Origin: Deltaproteobacteria bacterium
GTDB taxonomy: Bacteria; Myxococcota_A; UBA796
Direction: 5' to 3'
Assembly (NCBI GenBank): GCA_002707085.1
Contig: PALY01000132.1
Location: 1-10,234, forward strand
DNA: 10,234 bases
Under the pieces are notes generated by a model, which ran no database searches, was not told where the DNA came from, and was given only the letters and a program-made list of their open reading frames with translations. Positions 1-5,263 of the stretch are shown here, piece by piece. A program made the position numbers and the translations under genes. Each line of letters starts with the position of its first letter. Within the stretch, counting starts at the first letter, position 1.

Positions 1-103
1 GGAGCTGATCATGCCCATCGCCATCGAAACGCAACTTCGATTCGCTATCCGTGAAGGTGGCCGGACCGTTGGTGCGGGTGTCGTCTCCGAAGTCGTCGAA
101 TAA
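1..103 (+). CDS. tuf: Elongation factor Tu, C-terminal end (partial)
   Basis: The reading frame begins at base 2 and gives the last 33 residues of EF-Tu, the GTPase that delivers aminoacyl-tRNA to the ribosome. The tail is diagnostic: ELIMPIAIE, then [17 protein letters not shown], then a short SEVVE end and a TAA stop. These residues belong to the C-terminal beta-barrel (domain 3). The 5' end lies outside the window. Having tuf directly before rpsJ is the common str-S10 arrangement, so fusA and rpsG/rpsL probably lie upstream (inference). In E. coli-type EF-Tu the position after PIA is usually Met; here it is Ile. Confidence 0.97.
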   Translation, partial: ELIMPIAIETQLRFAIREGGRTVGAGVVSEVVE

Positions 104-166
104 TCCTTTCTATTTTCCTTTCCCGCGTGAAACCTCACGCGGGTCCCTTTCACCCCGGGAGTCCAC
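104..166 (+). promoter_or_regulatory. tuf-rpsJ leader: pyrimidine tract plus 9-bp hairpin
   Basis: Bases 104-124 are all pyrimidines except A112. They run into a perfect 9-bp inverted repeat, CCCGCGTGA (122-130) and TCACGCGGG (135-143), with a four-base AACC loop. The hairpin is followed by TCCCTTT, which is too C-rich and too short in U to make a convincing intrinsic terminator. The rpsJ Shine-Dalgarno GGGAG (157-161) sits 5 nt before the ATG, and TCCC (144-147) could pair with GGGA (157-160). Plausible roles are an RNA processing site, partial attenuation between tuf and the S10 genes, or a protein-binding leader like the L4-controlled S10 leader of enterobacteria. No sigma70-like promoter is visible in the gap. 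Confidence 0.55.
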
Positions 167-481
167 ATGGCCAGTGCACCAAATATTCGCATTCGCCTGA
201 AGGCCTTTGACCACAAGTTGCTCGATCGTTCTGCCAAGGAAATCGTCGAAACAGCCAAGCGTACCGGTGTTGATGTGCGGGGTCCATTCCCGCTGCCAAC
301 CACCGTTAGCCGATGGACTGTTCTTCGTGGACCTCACGTAGACAAGAAATCACGCGAGCAATTTGAGCGTCGTACTCATCACCGTCTTCTCGACATTTTG
401 GAACCGTCACAGGAAACCGTCGATGCTCTTTTGAAGCTCGATCTTTCTGCTGGTGTCCACGTCGAAATCAAGATGGCGTAG
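167..481 (+). CDS. rpsJ: 30S ribosomal protein S10
   Basis: A 104-residue protein, very close to the usual 102-105 for S10, a 30S head protein that in many bacteria also binds NusB in antitermination complexes. Recognisable blocks are [10 protein letters not shown] (7-16), [10 protein letters not shown] (25-34), the RGPFPLPT loop (38-45), [12 protein letters not shown] (56-67), RTHHRLLDI (69-77) and [14 protein letters not shown] (84-97). In the last part of the central loop it has SRWTVLRG where others usually have a KFTVLRS-like stretch. The ATG is preceded by GGGAG at 5 nt. It is the first gene of the S10 block here, and its TAG stop overlaps the GGAGGA Shine-Dalgarno of rplD. In most bacteria rplC follows it; here rplD does. 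Confidence 0.98.
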   Translation: MASAPNIRIRLKAFDHKLLDRSAKEIVETAKRTGVDVRGPFPLPTTVSRWTVLRGPHVDKKSREQFERRTHHRLLDILEPSQETVDALLKLDLSAGVHVEIKMA

Positions 482-490
482 GAGGATCTG

Positions 491-1114
491 ATGCCTAAGG
501 TTGACGTATACAACACGAAAAAGAAGAAGGTTGGCGAGATTGATCTTGCTGAATCTATCTTCGGAACAGATGTCAAAGAACATCTCTTCTACACTGCGGT
601 TCGCTACCAGATGGCGGCCAAACGTGCAGGCACACATGCCACGAAGGGTCGTTCTGATGTCGCAGGTGGTGGAAGAAAGCCATATCGCCAAAAGGGAACT
701 GGACGCGCTCGTCAAGGTACGATTAGCGCCGTTCAATACCGAGGCGGTGGTGTGGTTCATGGACCCCACAACCGATCACATGCTCACAAGCTTCCCAAGA
801 AGGTGCGTCGAGCTGCGCTGAAAAGTGCACTCAGCCGCCGTACGGAAGAGAATGCTCTGACGGTATTTGATGCTTTCAACATGAAAGAGATCAAGACCAA
901 GGACTTCGCAGCTGTGATGACGAAATTCAAATTCGAGGAACTGCTTCTTGTTCTTGCTGAGCAAGATGAGAACGTAGCGAAGTCAGCTCGGAACATTCCG
1001 GGTGTAAAGGTTCTGCCTGTTGCAGGTTTGAACGTCTATGACATCCTCGATCACAAGAACTTGGCGTTGACTCAATCCGCAGTAGAAGCGGTGGTCGCGC
1101 GGTTGGGAGAGTGA
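491..1114 (+). CDS. rplD: 50S ribosomal protein L4
   Basis: A 207-residue protein, the normal size for L4, which binds 23S rRNA domain I and sends an extended loop to the peptide exit tunnel. The loop is seen at about residues 46-92: [18 protein letters not shown] (59-76), then [10 protein letters not shown] (83-92). The globular part follows with [15 protein letters not shown] (101-115). The end has the usual pattern of [12 protein letters not shown] followed by a Leu/Ala-rich helix. The start is fixed by GGAGGA 4-5 nt upstream. In gamma-proteobacteria L4 represses its own operon by binding the S10 leader; whether this happens here is unknown, but the hairpin before rpsJ is a place to look. 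It lies 9 nt after rpsJ, the spot where rplC is normally found. Confidence 0.98.
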   Translation: MPKVDVYNTKKKKVGEIDLAESIFGTDVKEHLFYTAVRYQMAAKRAGTHATKGRSDVAGGGRKPYRQKGTGRARQGTISAVQYRGGGVVHGPHNRSHAHKLPKKVRRAALKSALSRRTEENALTVFDAFNMKEIKTKDFAAVMTKFKFEELLLVLAEQDENVAKSARNIPGVKVLPVAGLNVYDILDHKNLALTQSAVEAVVARLGE

Positions 1115-1117
1115 GTC

Positions 1118-1408
1118 ATGGCTGAATTACATGACGTGCTTATCCGGCCCATCCTCACGGAGAAGACAACTCGCTTGGAAGCAGGCGAGAACGTCTACAC
1201 GTTTGAAGTGGGTGTGGCAGCCAACAAGCACCAAATCAAGGAAGCAGTTCAATCCGTTTTCGGCGTAAACGTCGAAGATGTTCGCACCATGGTTGTTCGT
1301 GGTAAGAGCAAGCGGTTTGGCCGATATTACGGGAAACGCTCAAACTGGAAGAAGGCATTTGTCCGACTCTCAGATGGTGACTCCCTCAACTTCTTCGAAT
1401 CGCAGTAG
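1118..1408 (+). CDS. rplW: 50S ribosomal protein L23
   Basis: A 96-residue L23, the exit-tunnel rim protein that docks trigger factor and the signal recognition particle. Motifs are VLIRPILTEKTT (7-18), YTFEV and ANKHQIKEAV (27-44), FGVNVEDVRTM (48-58), and the basic extended loop RGKSKRFGRYYGKRSNWKKAFV (61-82, typical of the family). Its ATG is 3 nt after the rplD TGA stop; the Shine-Dalgarno GGGAGAG (1105-1111) lies inside the end of rplD, so translation is probably coupled. The length is normal and no key residue is obviously missing. Confidence 0.98.
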   Translation: MAELHDVLIRPILTEKTTRLEAGENVYTFEVGVAANKHQIKEAVQSVFGVNVEDVRTMVVRGKSKRFGRYYGKRSNWKKAFVRLSDGDSLNFFESQ

Positions 1409-1422
1409 CGGGGAGCTGAATC

Positions 1423-2244
1423 ATGGGAACTAAGAAGTTCAAGCCCACGACCCCTTCACGGCGGTTTATGTCGAACAGTGATTTCGCAGAAGTCACAACC
1501 GACAGCCCCGAGAAGTCTCTGGTCAAGTCCAGGAAGCGGACTGGTGGTCGTAACAACCGAGGTCGCATTACCTCTCGTCACCGTGGTGGCGGTCACAAGC
1601 GGCGTTACCGCGTGATCGACTTCAAGCGTGACAAGGTCGGTGTTCCAGGAACTGTTGCGAGCATTGAATATGATCCAAACCGCAGCGCACGAATCGCGTT
1701 GATCAACTACGCAGATGGTGAAAAACGCTACATCCTTTGGCCTTTGGGCCTGGATGTTGGTGCAACGATCATCGCGTCGGATGAAGCTGAAATTCAACCG
1801 GGCAACACGTTGCATCTTCACGCGATTCCACTGGGTAGTTGGATTCACAATATCGAAATGCAGATTGGTAAGGGCGGACAGCTCTGCCGTTCAGCAGGCT
1901 CTTATGCTCAGGTCATGGCGAAGGAAGGCGAACTCGTCTTGCTTCGACTTCCTTCCGGTGAGCTTCGTCAGGTGCATCGCAACTGCCGCGGAACCATCGG
2001 TCAGGTCGGTAACACTGAACATGAGAATCAAACCATCGGTAAGGCCGGCCGTTCACGCTGGCTGGGACGTCGTCCGAAGGTTCGTGGAACTGCAATGAAT
2101 CCCATCGATCACCCTCATGGTGGTGGTGAGGGTCGCTCTAAGGGTCGCCATCCGGTGACTCCATGGGGCAAGCCCACCAAGGGATTCAAGACTCGGGCGA
2201 AGAAGAAGCCTTCCAACAAGTTTATCGTCAAGCGTCGGCGTTAG
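1423..2244 (+). CDS. rplB: 50S ribosomal protein L2
   Basis: A 273-residue L2, the same length as the E. coli protein. L2 is needed for subunit association and for the fold of the peptidyl-transferase region. Seen in order are [10 protein letters not shown] near the N-terminus, the basic [21 protein letters not shown] block (about 41-61), the OB/SH3-like core with [10 protein letters not shown], and the C-terminal [14 protein letters not shown] (225-238). The His corresponding to E. coli His229 is present at 230. The end is basic ([14 protein letters not shown]). Shine-Dalgarno GGGGAG (1410-1415) lies 7 nt before the ATG, and the TAG stop runs straight into the Shine-Dalgarno of rpsS. Confidence 0.99.
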   Translation: MGTKKFKPTTPSRRFMSNSDFAEVTTDSPEKSLVKSRKRTGGRNNRGRITSRHRGGGHKRRYRVIDFKRDKVGVPGTVASIEYDPNRSARIALINYADGEKRYILWPLGLDVGATIIASDEAEIQPGNTLHLHAIPLGSWIHNIEMQIGKGGQLCRSAGSYAQVMAKEGELVLLRLPSGELRQVHRNCRGTIGQVGNTEHENQTIGKAGRSRWLGRRPKVRGTAMNPIDHPHGGGEGRSKGRHPVTPWGKPTKGFKTRAKKKPSNKFIVKRRR

Positions 2245-2253
2245 GAGATTACA

Positions 2254-2532
2254 ATGGCACGTTCTGTAAAGAAAGGCCCTTTTGTGGACCACCACGTGAT
2301 TGCCAAAGCGGCTGCTGCTCAAGAGGGCAGCGGTGGTCAGGTTATCAAGACGTGGAGCCGACGTTCGATGATCCTTCCGGATTTCATTGGATTGACGTTC
2401 GCGGTACACAATGGCCGAAAGTTCATACCTGTGTATGTGACTGAAAACATGGTTGGTCACAAACTGGGCGAATTCGCTCCAACCAGGCACTTCCGTGGTC
2501 ATGCTGCGGATAAAAAGAGCAAGGTTCGATAG
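2254..2532 (+). CDS. rpsS: 30S ribosomal protein S19
   Basis: A 92-residue S19, the 30S head protein that pairs with S13 near the A site. The N-terminus [12 protein letters not shown] is typical, followed by [27 protein letters not shown] and the highly conserved [22 protein letters not shown]. The length is as usual. The start is set by TAGGAG (2242-2247), where the rplB stop and the Shine-Dalgarno share bases, 6 nt before the ATG. The TAG stop again overlaps the next Shine-Dalgarno, GGGGAG. Confidence 0.99.
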   Translation: MARSVKKGPFVDHHVIAKAAAAQEGSGGQVIKTWSRRSMILPDFIGLTFAVHNGRKFIPVYVTENMVGHKLGEFAPTRHFRGHAADKKSKVR

Positions 2533-2544
2533 GGGAGTATGATC

Positions 2545-2892
2545 ATGGAATCGCAAGCAAAACTTCGACTCGCACGTGTTTCACCGCGCAAGGCTCGCCT
2601 TGTAGCGGACCTGATTCGCGGCCGTGAAGTCGGTGAGGCTCTGGAGATACTCCAGTTCACTCGCAAGAAGACAGCTCCTCTACTGAAGTCATTGGTCGAA
2701 AGCGCCATGGCGAACGCAGAGTACAAAGCAAACCGTGATGGTGGGAAGATCGATATCGACGATCTCGTCGTCAAGCAGGTATATGTTGACGAAGGGCCTA
2801 CCCTCCGTCGTTTCCGTCCCCGGGCTCGTGGCTCGGCGAACAAAATTCTCAAGCGCACCAGCCACATCACTGTGGTGTTGGGCGAGGCCTAA
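2545..2892 (+). CDS. rplV: 50S ribosomal protein L22
   Basis: A 115-residue L22, which binds all six 23S domains and lines the exit tunnel with a long beta-hairpin. Family blocks are [16 protein letters not shown] (11-26), [15 protein letters not shown] (48-61, usually NA-x-N-N), and the basic hairpin region [18 protein letters not shown] (81-98). An ATG two codons earlier (2539) is in frame, but the Shine-Dalgarno GGGGAG (2532-2537) ends only 1 nt before it. The ATG at 2545 leaves 7 nt, so I choose it. The stop TAAGGAG doubles as the rpsC ribosome-binding site. Confidence 0.97.
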   Translation: MESQAKLRLARVSPRKARLVADLIRGREVGEALEILQFTRKKTAPLLKSLVESAMANAEYKANRDGGKIDIDDLVVKQVYVDEGPTLRRFRPRARGSANKILKRTSHITVVLGEA

Positions 2893-2902
2893 GGAGTACC
2901 CC

Positions 2903-3553
2903 ATGGGGCAAAAAGTCAATCCCGTTGGATTCCGCGTCGGTATCGTCCGTGACTGGGAGAGTACCTGGTATGCCGATAAAGGCGACTACCAACGCTTCCT
3001 GCACGAAGACCTTGCGATTCGTAAGTATCTGAAAGCAAAGTTGTTCCACGCTGGAATCAGTAAGGTTCGGATCGAGCGCGCAGCGTCGAAGGCGAAAGTC
3101 TACGTACATGCCGCCAAGCCCGGAATCATTATTGGTAAGCGTGCCAGTGGTCTTGAGGCACTTCGCGGTGATCTTCAGAAGCTGGTGAATACTGAGGTTT
3201 TCCTCAATGTCATCGAAGTTCGGAAAGTAGAAACGGATGCACAATTGGTAGCCGAGAATATCGCTGCTCAGTTGGTCAAACGAGTCAGCTTCCGTCGGGC
3301 CATGAAGAAGGCTGTTACCCAGGCTCAGCGTTCCGGCGCAAAGGGCGTGAAGGTGATGTGTTCTGGTCGTCTCGGTGGTGCTGAGATGTCTCGCCGTGAG
3401 TGGTATCGGGAAGGTCGTGTGCCTCTGCATACGCTTCGTGCCGATGTCGACTACGGTTTTGCTGAAGCCAAGACTACCTACGGTATTATTGGCGTCAAAG
3501 TATGGGTTTTCAAGGGTGAGTTTACGTCTTCGGACAGTGAACCTATCGCCTAA
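2903..3553 (+). CDS. rpsC: 30S ribosomal protein S3
   Basis: A 216-residue S3, a 30S mRNA-entry protein with an N-terminal KH type II domain and a C-terminal alpha/beta domain. [13 protein letters not shown] fixes the start, with AAGGAG (2891-2896) 6 nt upstream; the frame stays open upstream but that stretch overlaps rplV. The KH domain is at about 39-107, with [14 protein letters not shown] at 72-85. The expected GxxG loop reads GKRA (78-81), so the second Gly is Ala, which is unusual. The C-terminal part keeps FRRAMKKAV (130-138), with the basic residues linked to mRNA unwinding in E. coli, and [31 protein letters not shown] split over 154-184. The tail is short and acidic. Confidence 0.98.
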   Translation: MGQKVNPVGFRVGIVRDWESTWYADKGDYQRFLHEDLAIRKYLKAKLFHAGISKVRIERAASKAKVYVHAAKPGIIIGKRASGLEALRGDLQKLVNTEVFLNVIEVRKVETDAQLVAENIAAQLVKRVSFRRAMKKAVTQAQRSGAKGVKVMCSGRLGGAEMSRREWYREGRVPLHTLRADVDYGFAEAKTTYGIIGVKVWVFKGEFTSSDSEPIA

Positions 3554-3617
3554 CTGAGCAATCGCTCGTCCCACGATTGTGGGTTTTATTTTCAACTCCA
3601 TTACACGGAGAATTCCA
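3554..3617 (+). terminator. rpsC-rplP gap: tandem hairpins with U-run (terminator-like)
   Basis: Two adjacent inverted repeats fill the start of this gap. The first is GAGC (3556-3559) and GCTC (3564-3567) around AATC. The second is CCCAC (3570-3574) and GTGGG (3579-3583) around GATT. The second is followed at once by TTTTATTTT (3584-3592), the layout of an intrinsic terminator, although a 5-bp stem is weak. Further on, CTCC (3596-3599) could pair with GGAG (3607-3610), the rplP Shine-Dalgarno. Because essential genes follow, it would have to be a leaky terminator, an attenuator or an mRNA end-protecting element rather than a full stop. Confidence 0.5.
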
Positions 3618-4034
3618 ATGCTGAGTCCAAAGCGAGTCCGTTGGCGGAAGGTCCAAAAAGGCCGGATGCGGGGCAAAGCCTATAGAGGTTCTGAAGTCAG
3701 TTTTGGTGATTTCGGTTTGCAGGCCACAGAATGTGGTCGGTTGACTGCTCGTCAGATTGAAGCCGGTCGTATTGCCATGACCCGTTACGTAAAGCGTGGC
3801 GGAAAGGTATGGATCCGGGTTTTCCCTGACAAACCGATTACCAAGAAACCTGCTGAAACTCGTATGGGTAAAGGTAAGGGTAACCCTGAGATGTGGGTCG
3901 CGGTCATTAAGCCTGGTCGCGTAATCTACGAACTTGAAGGTGTACCTGAAGAAGTTGCACGTGAGGCCATGCGCCTTGCAAGTCACAAAATGCCAATGCC
4001 GACCAAGTTCGTGCTGCGGCGTGAGGTGCTCTAA
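3618..4034 (+). CDS. rplP: 50S ribosomal protein L16
   Basis: A 138-residue L16 (usual 136-142), a 50S protein near the A site and central protuberance. The start [11 protein letters not shown] is typical, and CGGAG (3606-3610) lies 7 nt upstream; an in-frame start further upstream would run through the terminator-like hairpin and is not credible. Motifs are [10 protein letters not shown] (15-24), [23 protein letters not shown] (29-51, conserved in the family), [20 protein letters not shown] (56-75) and [12 protein letters not shown] (82-93). Arg82 corresponds to the Arg81 that is hydroxylated in E. coli. The TAA stop shares its last A with the ATG of rpmC, which implies translational coupling. 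Confidence 0.98.
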   Translation: MLSPKRVRWRKVQKGRMRGKAYRGSEVSFGDFGLQATECGRLTARQIEAGRIAMTRYVKRGGKVWIRVFPDKPITKKPAETRMGKGKGNPEMWVAVIKPGRVIYELEGVPEEVAREAMRLASHKMPMPTKFVLRREVL

Positions 4035-4357
4035 TGTCATATTCATCAATGAAAGAATTGGATGACCAGGCGCTTGTGCATCGTGAACTTCAACTCGAAC
4101 GAGAGTTGATGGATACACGATTCAGGCTCAAAACTGGTCAGCTTGAAGATTCATCTCGGATGGCGAAGCTCCGTAAGGACATCGCTCGGGCGCGAACCAT
4201 GCAGCGTGAACGTGAACGTGCTCAGTCTCTGAGCCGGAATTCACTGCGCGATTTGCACCGTTCTTCGTTCAAACCGGGTGCAATCAACACTGAAGGTGAG
4301 GGTGCTGCCGGTGGTTTCCTTAAGGGAATCGTTGACAAGGTGACCCCCGCCGAATAG
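4034..4357 (+). CDS. rpmC: 50S ribosomal protein L29 with C-terminal extension
   Basis: L29 is a small two-helix protein at the exit-tunnel rim, usually 60-75 residues. This one has 107. The core spans about residues 6-63: LDDQALVHRELQLERELMDTRF (helix 1), the conserved turn LKTGQLED (32-39), then MAKLRKDIARARTMQRERER (helix 2). Residues about 64-107 are an extra tail, first Ser/Arg-rich (SLSRNSLRDLHRSSFKPG), then Gly/Glu-rich (NTEGEGAAGGFLKG), ending VDKVTPAE. The start overlaps the rplP stop (TAATG) with GAGG 7 nt upstream; a Met at codon 6 (4049) is an alternative but lacks a better ribosome-binding site. The last codons also carry a promoter-like sequence, and a 210-nt non-ribosomal-protein gap follows. 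Confidence 0.93.
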   Translation: MSYSSMKELDDQALVHRELQLERELMDTRFRLKTGQLEDSSRMAKLRKDIARARTMQRERERAQSLSRNSLRDLHRSSFKPGAINTEGEGAAGGFLKGIVDKVTPAE

Positions 4358-4360
4358 AAG
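4332..4360 (+). promoter_or_regulatory. Candidate sigma70-type promoter at the end of rpmC
   Basis: TTGACA (4332-4337), a perfect -35 consensus, is separated by exactly 17 nt from TAGAAG (4355-4360), which matches 4 of 6 bases of the TATAAT -10 consensus. Transcription would start near 4366-4368, exactly where the first hairpin of the following structured gap begins. The match lies inside the last codons of rpmC, so TTGACA also encodes part of V-D-K and could be chance. If real, it would drive rpsQ onward separately from the S10 block and would give a leader of about 200 nt. Confidence 0.35.
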
Positions 4361-4371
4361 CGGACCTCTTC

Positions 4372-4545
4372 ATGGCCCTCGGGTTGTGGAGAGGACAAAT
4401 CTTCGTTGCCCATTCGGGCAATGTCGTTGGCACCGAATCCTCGGTGCTTGGCGTGAGCAACGCTGAGAAAGCGGTCCTGCCTCGGCAGGAGACCTTTTTC
4501 GAAATGCCCCATCCAATCGTTGTGATTGGTCATTTGCGTTGTTGA
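4372..4545 (+). CDS. Possible 57-residue small ORF inside the rpmC-rpsQ gap (doubtful)
   Basis: An ATG at 4372 opens a 57-codon frame that ends with TGA at 4543-4545 and so covers most of the gap. The product begins MALGLWRGQIFVAHSGN and ends VVIGHLRC. I recognise no family and see no signal peptide or clear membrane segment. There is no good Shine-Dalgarno (GGACCTCTTC precedes the ATG), the start codon lies in the loop side of hairpin A, and the frame runs straight through the terminator hairpin. A frame of this length can occur by chance in such DNA. If translated, it could act as a leader peptide; I think the RNA structure is the more likely reason for this gap. Confidence 0.15.
   Translation: MALGLWRGQIFVAHSGNVVGTESSVLGVSNAEKAVLPRQETFFEMPHPIVVIGHLRC
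4473..4499 (+). terminator. Intrinsic terminator before rpsQ
   Basis: GGT (4473-4475) and CCTGC (4476-4480) pair with GCAGG (4485-4489) and ACC (4492-4494), leaving a CTCG tetraloop and a two-base AG bulge. TTTTT (4495-4499) follows directly. This is the best rho-independent terminator shape in the window. AGGAC (4392-4396), in the 3' arm of hairpin A, is complementary to GTCCT (4474-4478) in the terminator's 5' arm, so a competing antiterminator pairing is possible but only 5 bp. It either ends the upstream S10 transcript or attenuates the downstream one. Confidence 0.7.
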
Positions 4546-4567
4546 CTCGTTTTTCGAGGTAGAGAAC

Positions 4568-4846
4568 ATGGCTGCTAATCAGGCAACCGAAAGTAGTGAG
4601 ACCAACACAGGTCGGCGTCAGCTGACAGGTACTGTTGTGTCCAACAAGATGGATAAGACTGCGAAAGTTCTCGTAGTGCGCCTAGTCAAGCATGCGCGGT
4701 ACCACAAGTACATCAAGCGCAACAAGACATACATGGCCCACGACGAAAACAACGCTGTCAATGTAGGCGACCTCGTCGTAATCGAAGAGAGCCGCCCAAT
4801 CTCCCGCCAGAAACGGTGGGTGATTGTGGAAACCCCCAACGCTTAG
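4568..4846 (+). CDS. rpsQ: 30S ribosomal protein S17
   Basis: A 92-residue S17, a primary 16S-binding OB-fold protein of the 30S body. The core has RRQLTGTVVSNKMDKT (16-31), KHARYHKYIKRNKTYMAHDE (41-60, very typical), VGDLVVIEESRPISRQKRW (66-84). About 15 residues at the N-terminus (AANQATESSETNTG) precede the core and look unstructured; most S17s start closer to the core. The ATG at 4568 has GAGG (4556-4559) 8 nt upstream; an in-frame start at 4526 would fall within the structured RNA element and lacks a Shine-Dalgarno. In E. coli rpsQ closes the S10 operon, whereas here the terminator precedes it, so it is grouped with the spc genes. Confidence 0.98.
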   Translation: MAANQATESSETNTGRRQLTGTVVSNKMDKTAKVLVVRLVKHARYHKYIKRNKTYMAHDENNAVNVGDLVVIEESRPISRQKRWVIVETPNA

Positions 4847-4858
4847 CCTCACGGCAGT

Positions 4859-4872
4859 GACCCCAGTGGGTC
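4859..4872 (+). repeat. Small hairpin upstream of rplN
   Basis: In the 39-nt rpsQ-rplN gap, GACCC (4859-4863) and GGGTC (4868-4872) form a 5-bp inverted repeat around CAGT, with a possible U-G pair outside. No U-run follows, so it is not an intrinsic terminator. It ends 1 nt before the rplN Shine-Dalgarno AAGGA (4874-4878). Confidence 0.35.
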
Positions 4873-4885
4873 GAAGGAAATCGTC

Positions 4886-5254
4886 ATGATTCAGACTGAA
4901 AGCGTATTGGATGTAGCCGATAACTCTGGCGCTAAGAAAGTGCTGTGCATCAAGGTGCTGGGTGGATCGAAGCGCAAGTATGCGTCCGTGGGTGACGTGA
5001 TCGTGGTTTCCATCAAGGAAGCGATCCCGAACGCCAAGGTGAAGAAAGGTTCGGTCATGAAGGCCGTGATCGTTCGTACCGCCAAGGGATTGAGTCGCAA
5101 GGATGGTACACACATCCGGTTCGACACCAATTCCGCCGTACTCATCAATAATGAAGGCGAGCCGATTGGCACGCGTATCTTCGGTCCTGTTGCTCGTGAA
5201 TTGCGTGCGAAGAACTACATGAAGATCGTGTCTCTCGCTCCTGAAGTTCTCTAG
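4886..5254 (+). CDS. rplN: 50S ribosomal protein L14
   Basis: A 122-residue L14, the invariant length for the family; it forms part of intersubunit bridges and is the docking site for RsfS silencing factor in many bacteria. The N-terminus [28 protein letters not shown] is split over 1-28 and nearly canonical. The central [15 protein letters not shown] (51-65) and [11 protein letters not shown] (78-88), and the end [13 protein letters not shown] (95-107), are all conserved. Shine-Dalgarno AAGGA lies 7 nt before the ATG. Classically this is the first gene of the spc operon. The TAG stop is the first part of TAGGGGGA, the ribosome-binding region of rplX. Confidence 0.99.
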   Translation: MIQTESVLDVADNSGAKKVLCIKVLGGSKRKYASVGDVIVVSIKEAIPNAKVKKGSVMKAVIVRTAKGLSRKDGTHIRFDTNSAVLINNEGEPIGTRIFGPVARELRAKNYMKIVSLAPEVL

Positions 5255-5263
5255 GGGGACCTC

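Larger units (their letters stand above)
4358..4567 (+). ncRNA. Structured 210-nt intergenic RNA element upstream of rpsQ
   Basis: No ribosomal protein is encoded here, but hairpins follow one another. A: CCTCTTC (4365-4371) with GGAGAGG (4388-4394), continued inward by six more pairs including G-U wobbles and capped by CTCG. B: TTGCCC (4406-4411) with GGGCAA (4416-4421), loop ATTC. C: GCACCGA (4430-4436) with TCGGTGC (4441-4447), loop ATCC, possibly lengthened by an outer CGTTG (4425-4429)/CAACG (4458-4462) helix. D: an intrinsic terminator at 4473-4499. E: CCAATC (4513-4518) with GATTGG (4524-4529). F: CTCG (4546-4549) with CGAG (4555-4558), overlapping the rpsQ Shine-Dalgarno. I recognise no known riboswitch, T-box or tRNA. 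The layout fits a cis-regulatory leader with attenuation, or a short terminated RNA of about 130 nt. Confidence 0.6.

Noticed and set aside
482..490. A shrunken or frameshifted rplC between rpsJ and rplD
   Set aside because: Only 9 nt are present, all used as a ribosome-binding site, so there is no room for a remnant.
2735..2902. Upstream extension of the rpsC frame
   Set aside because: It overlaps rplV fully, while [13 protein letters not shown] at 2903 with AAGGAG upstream is the canonical S3 start.
3579..3617. Earlier rplP start within the terminator-like hairpin
   Set aside because: No Shine-Dalgarno, and the extra residues do not occur in L16; [11 protein letters not shown] at 3618 is canonical.
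2867..3676. A 269-codon open frame on the minus strand
   Set aside because: It lies antisense to rpsC and the rpsC-rplP gap, has no recognisable motif, and is explained by codon bias of the true gene on the other strand.
4358..4567. tRNA, T-box or other known RNA class in the large gap
   Set aside because: No cloverleaf, no T-box consensus (such as AGGGTGGNACCGCG) and no known riboswitch core is visible by eye.
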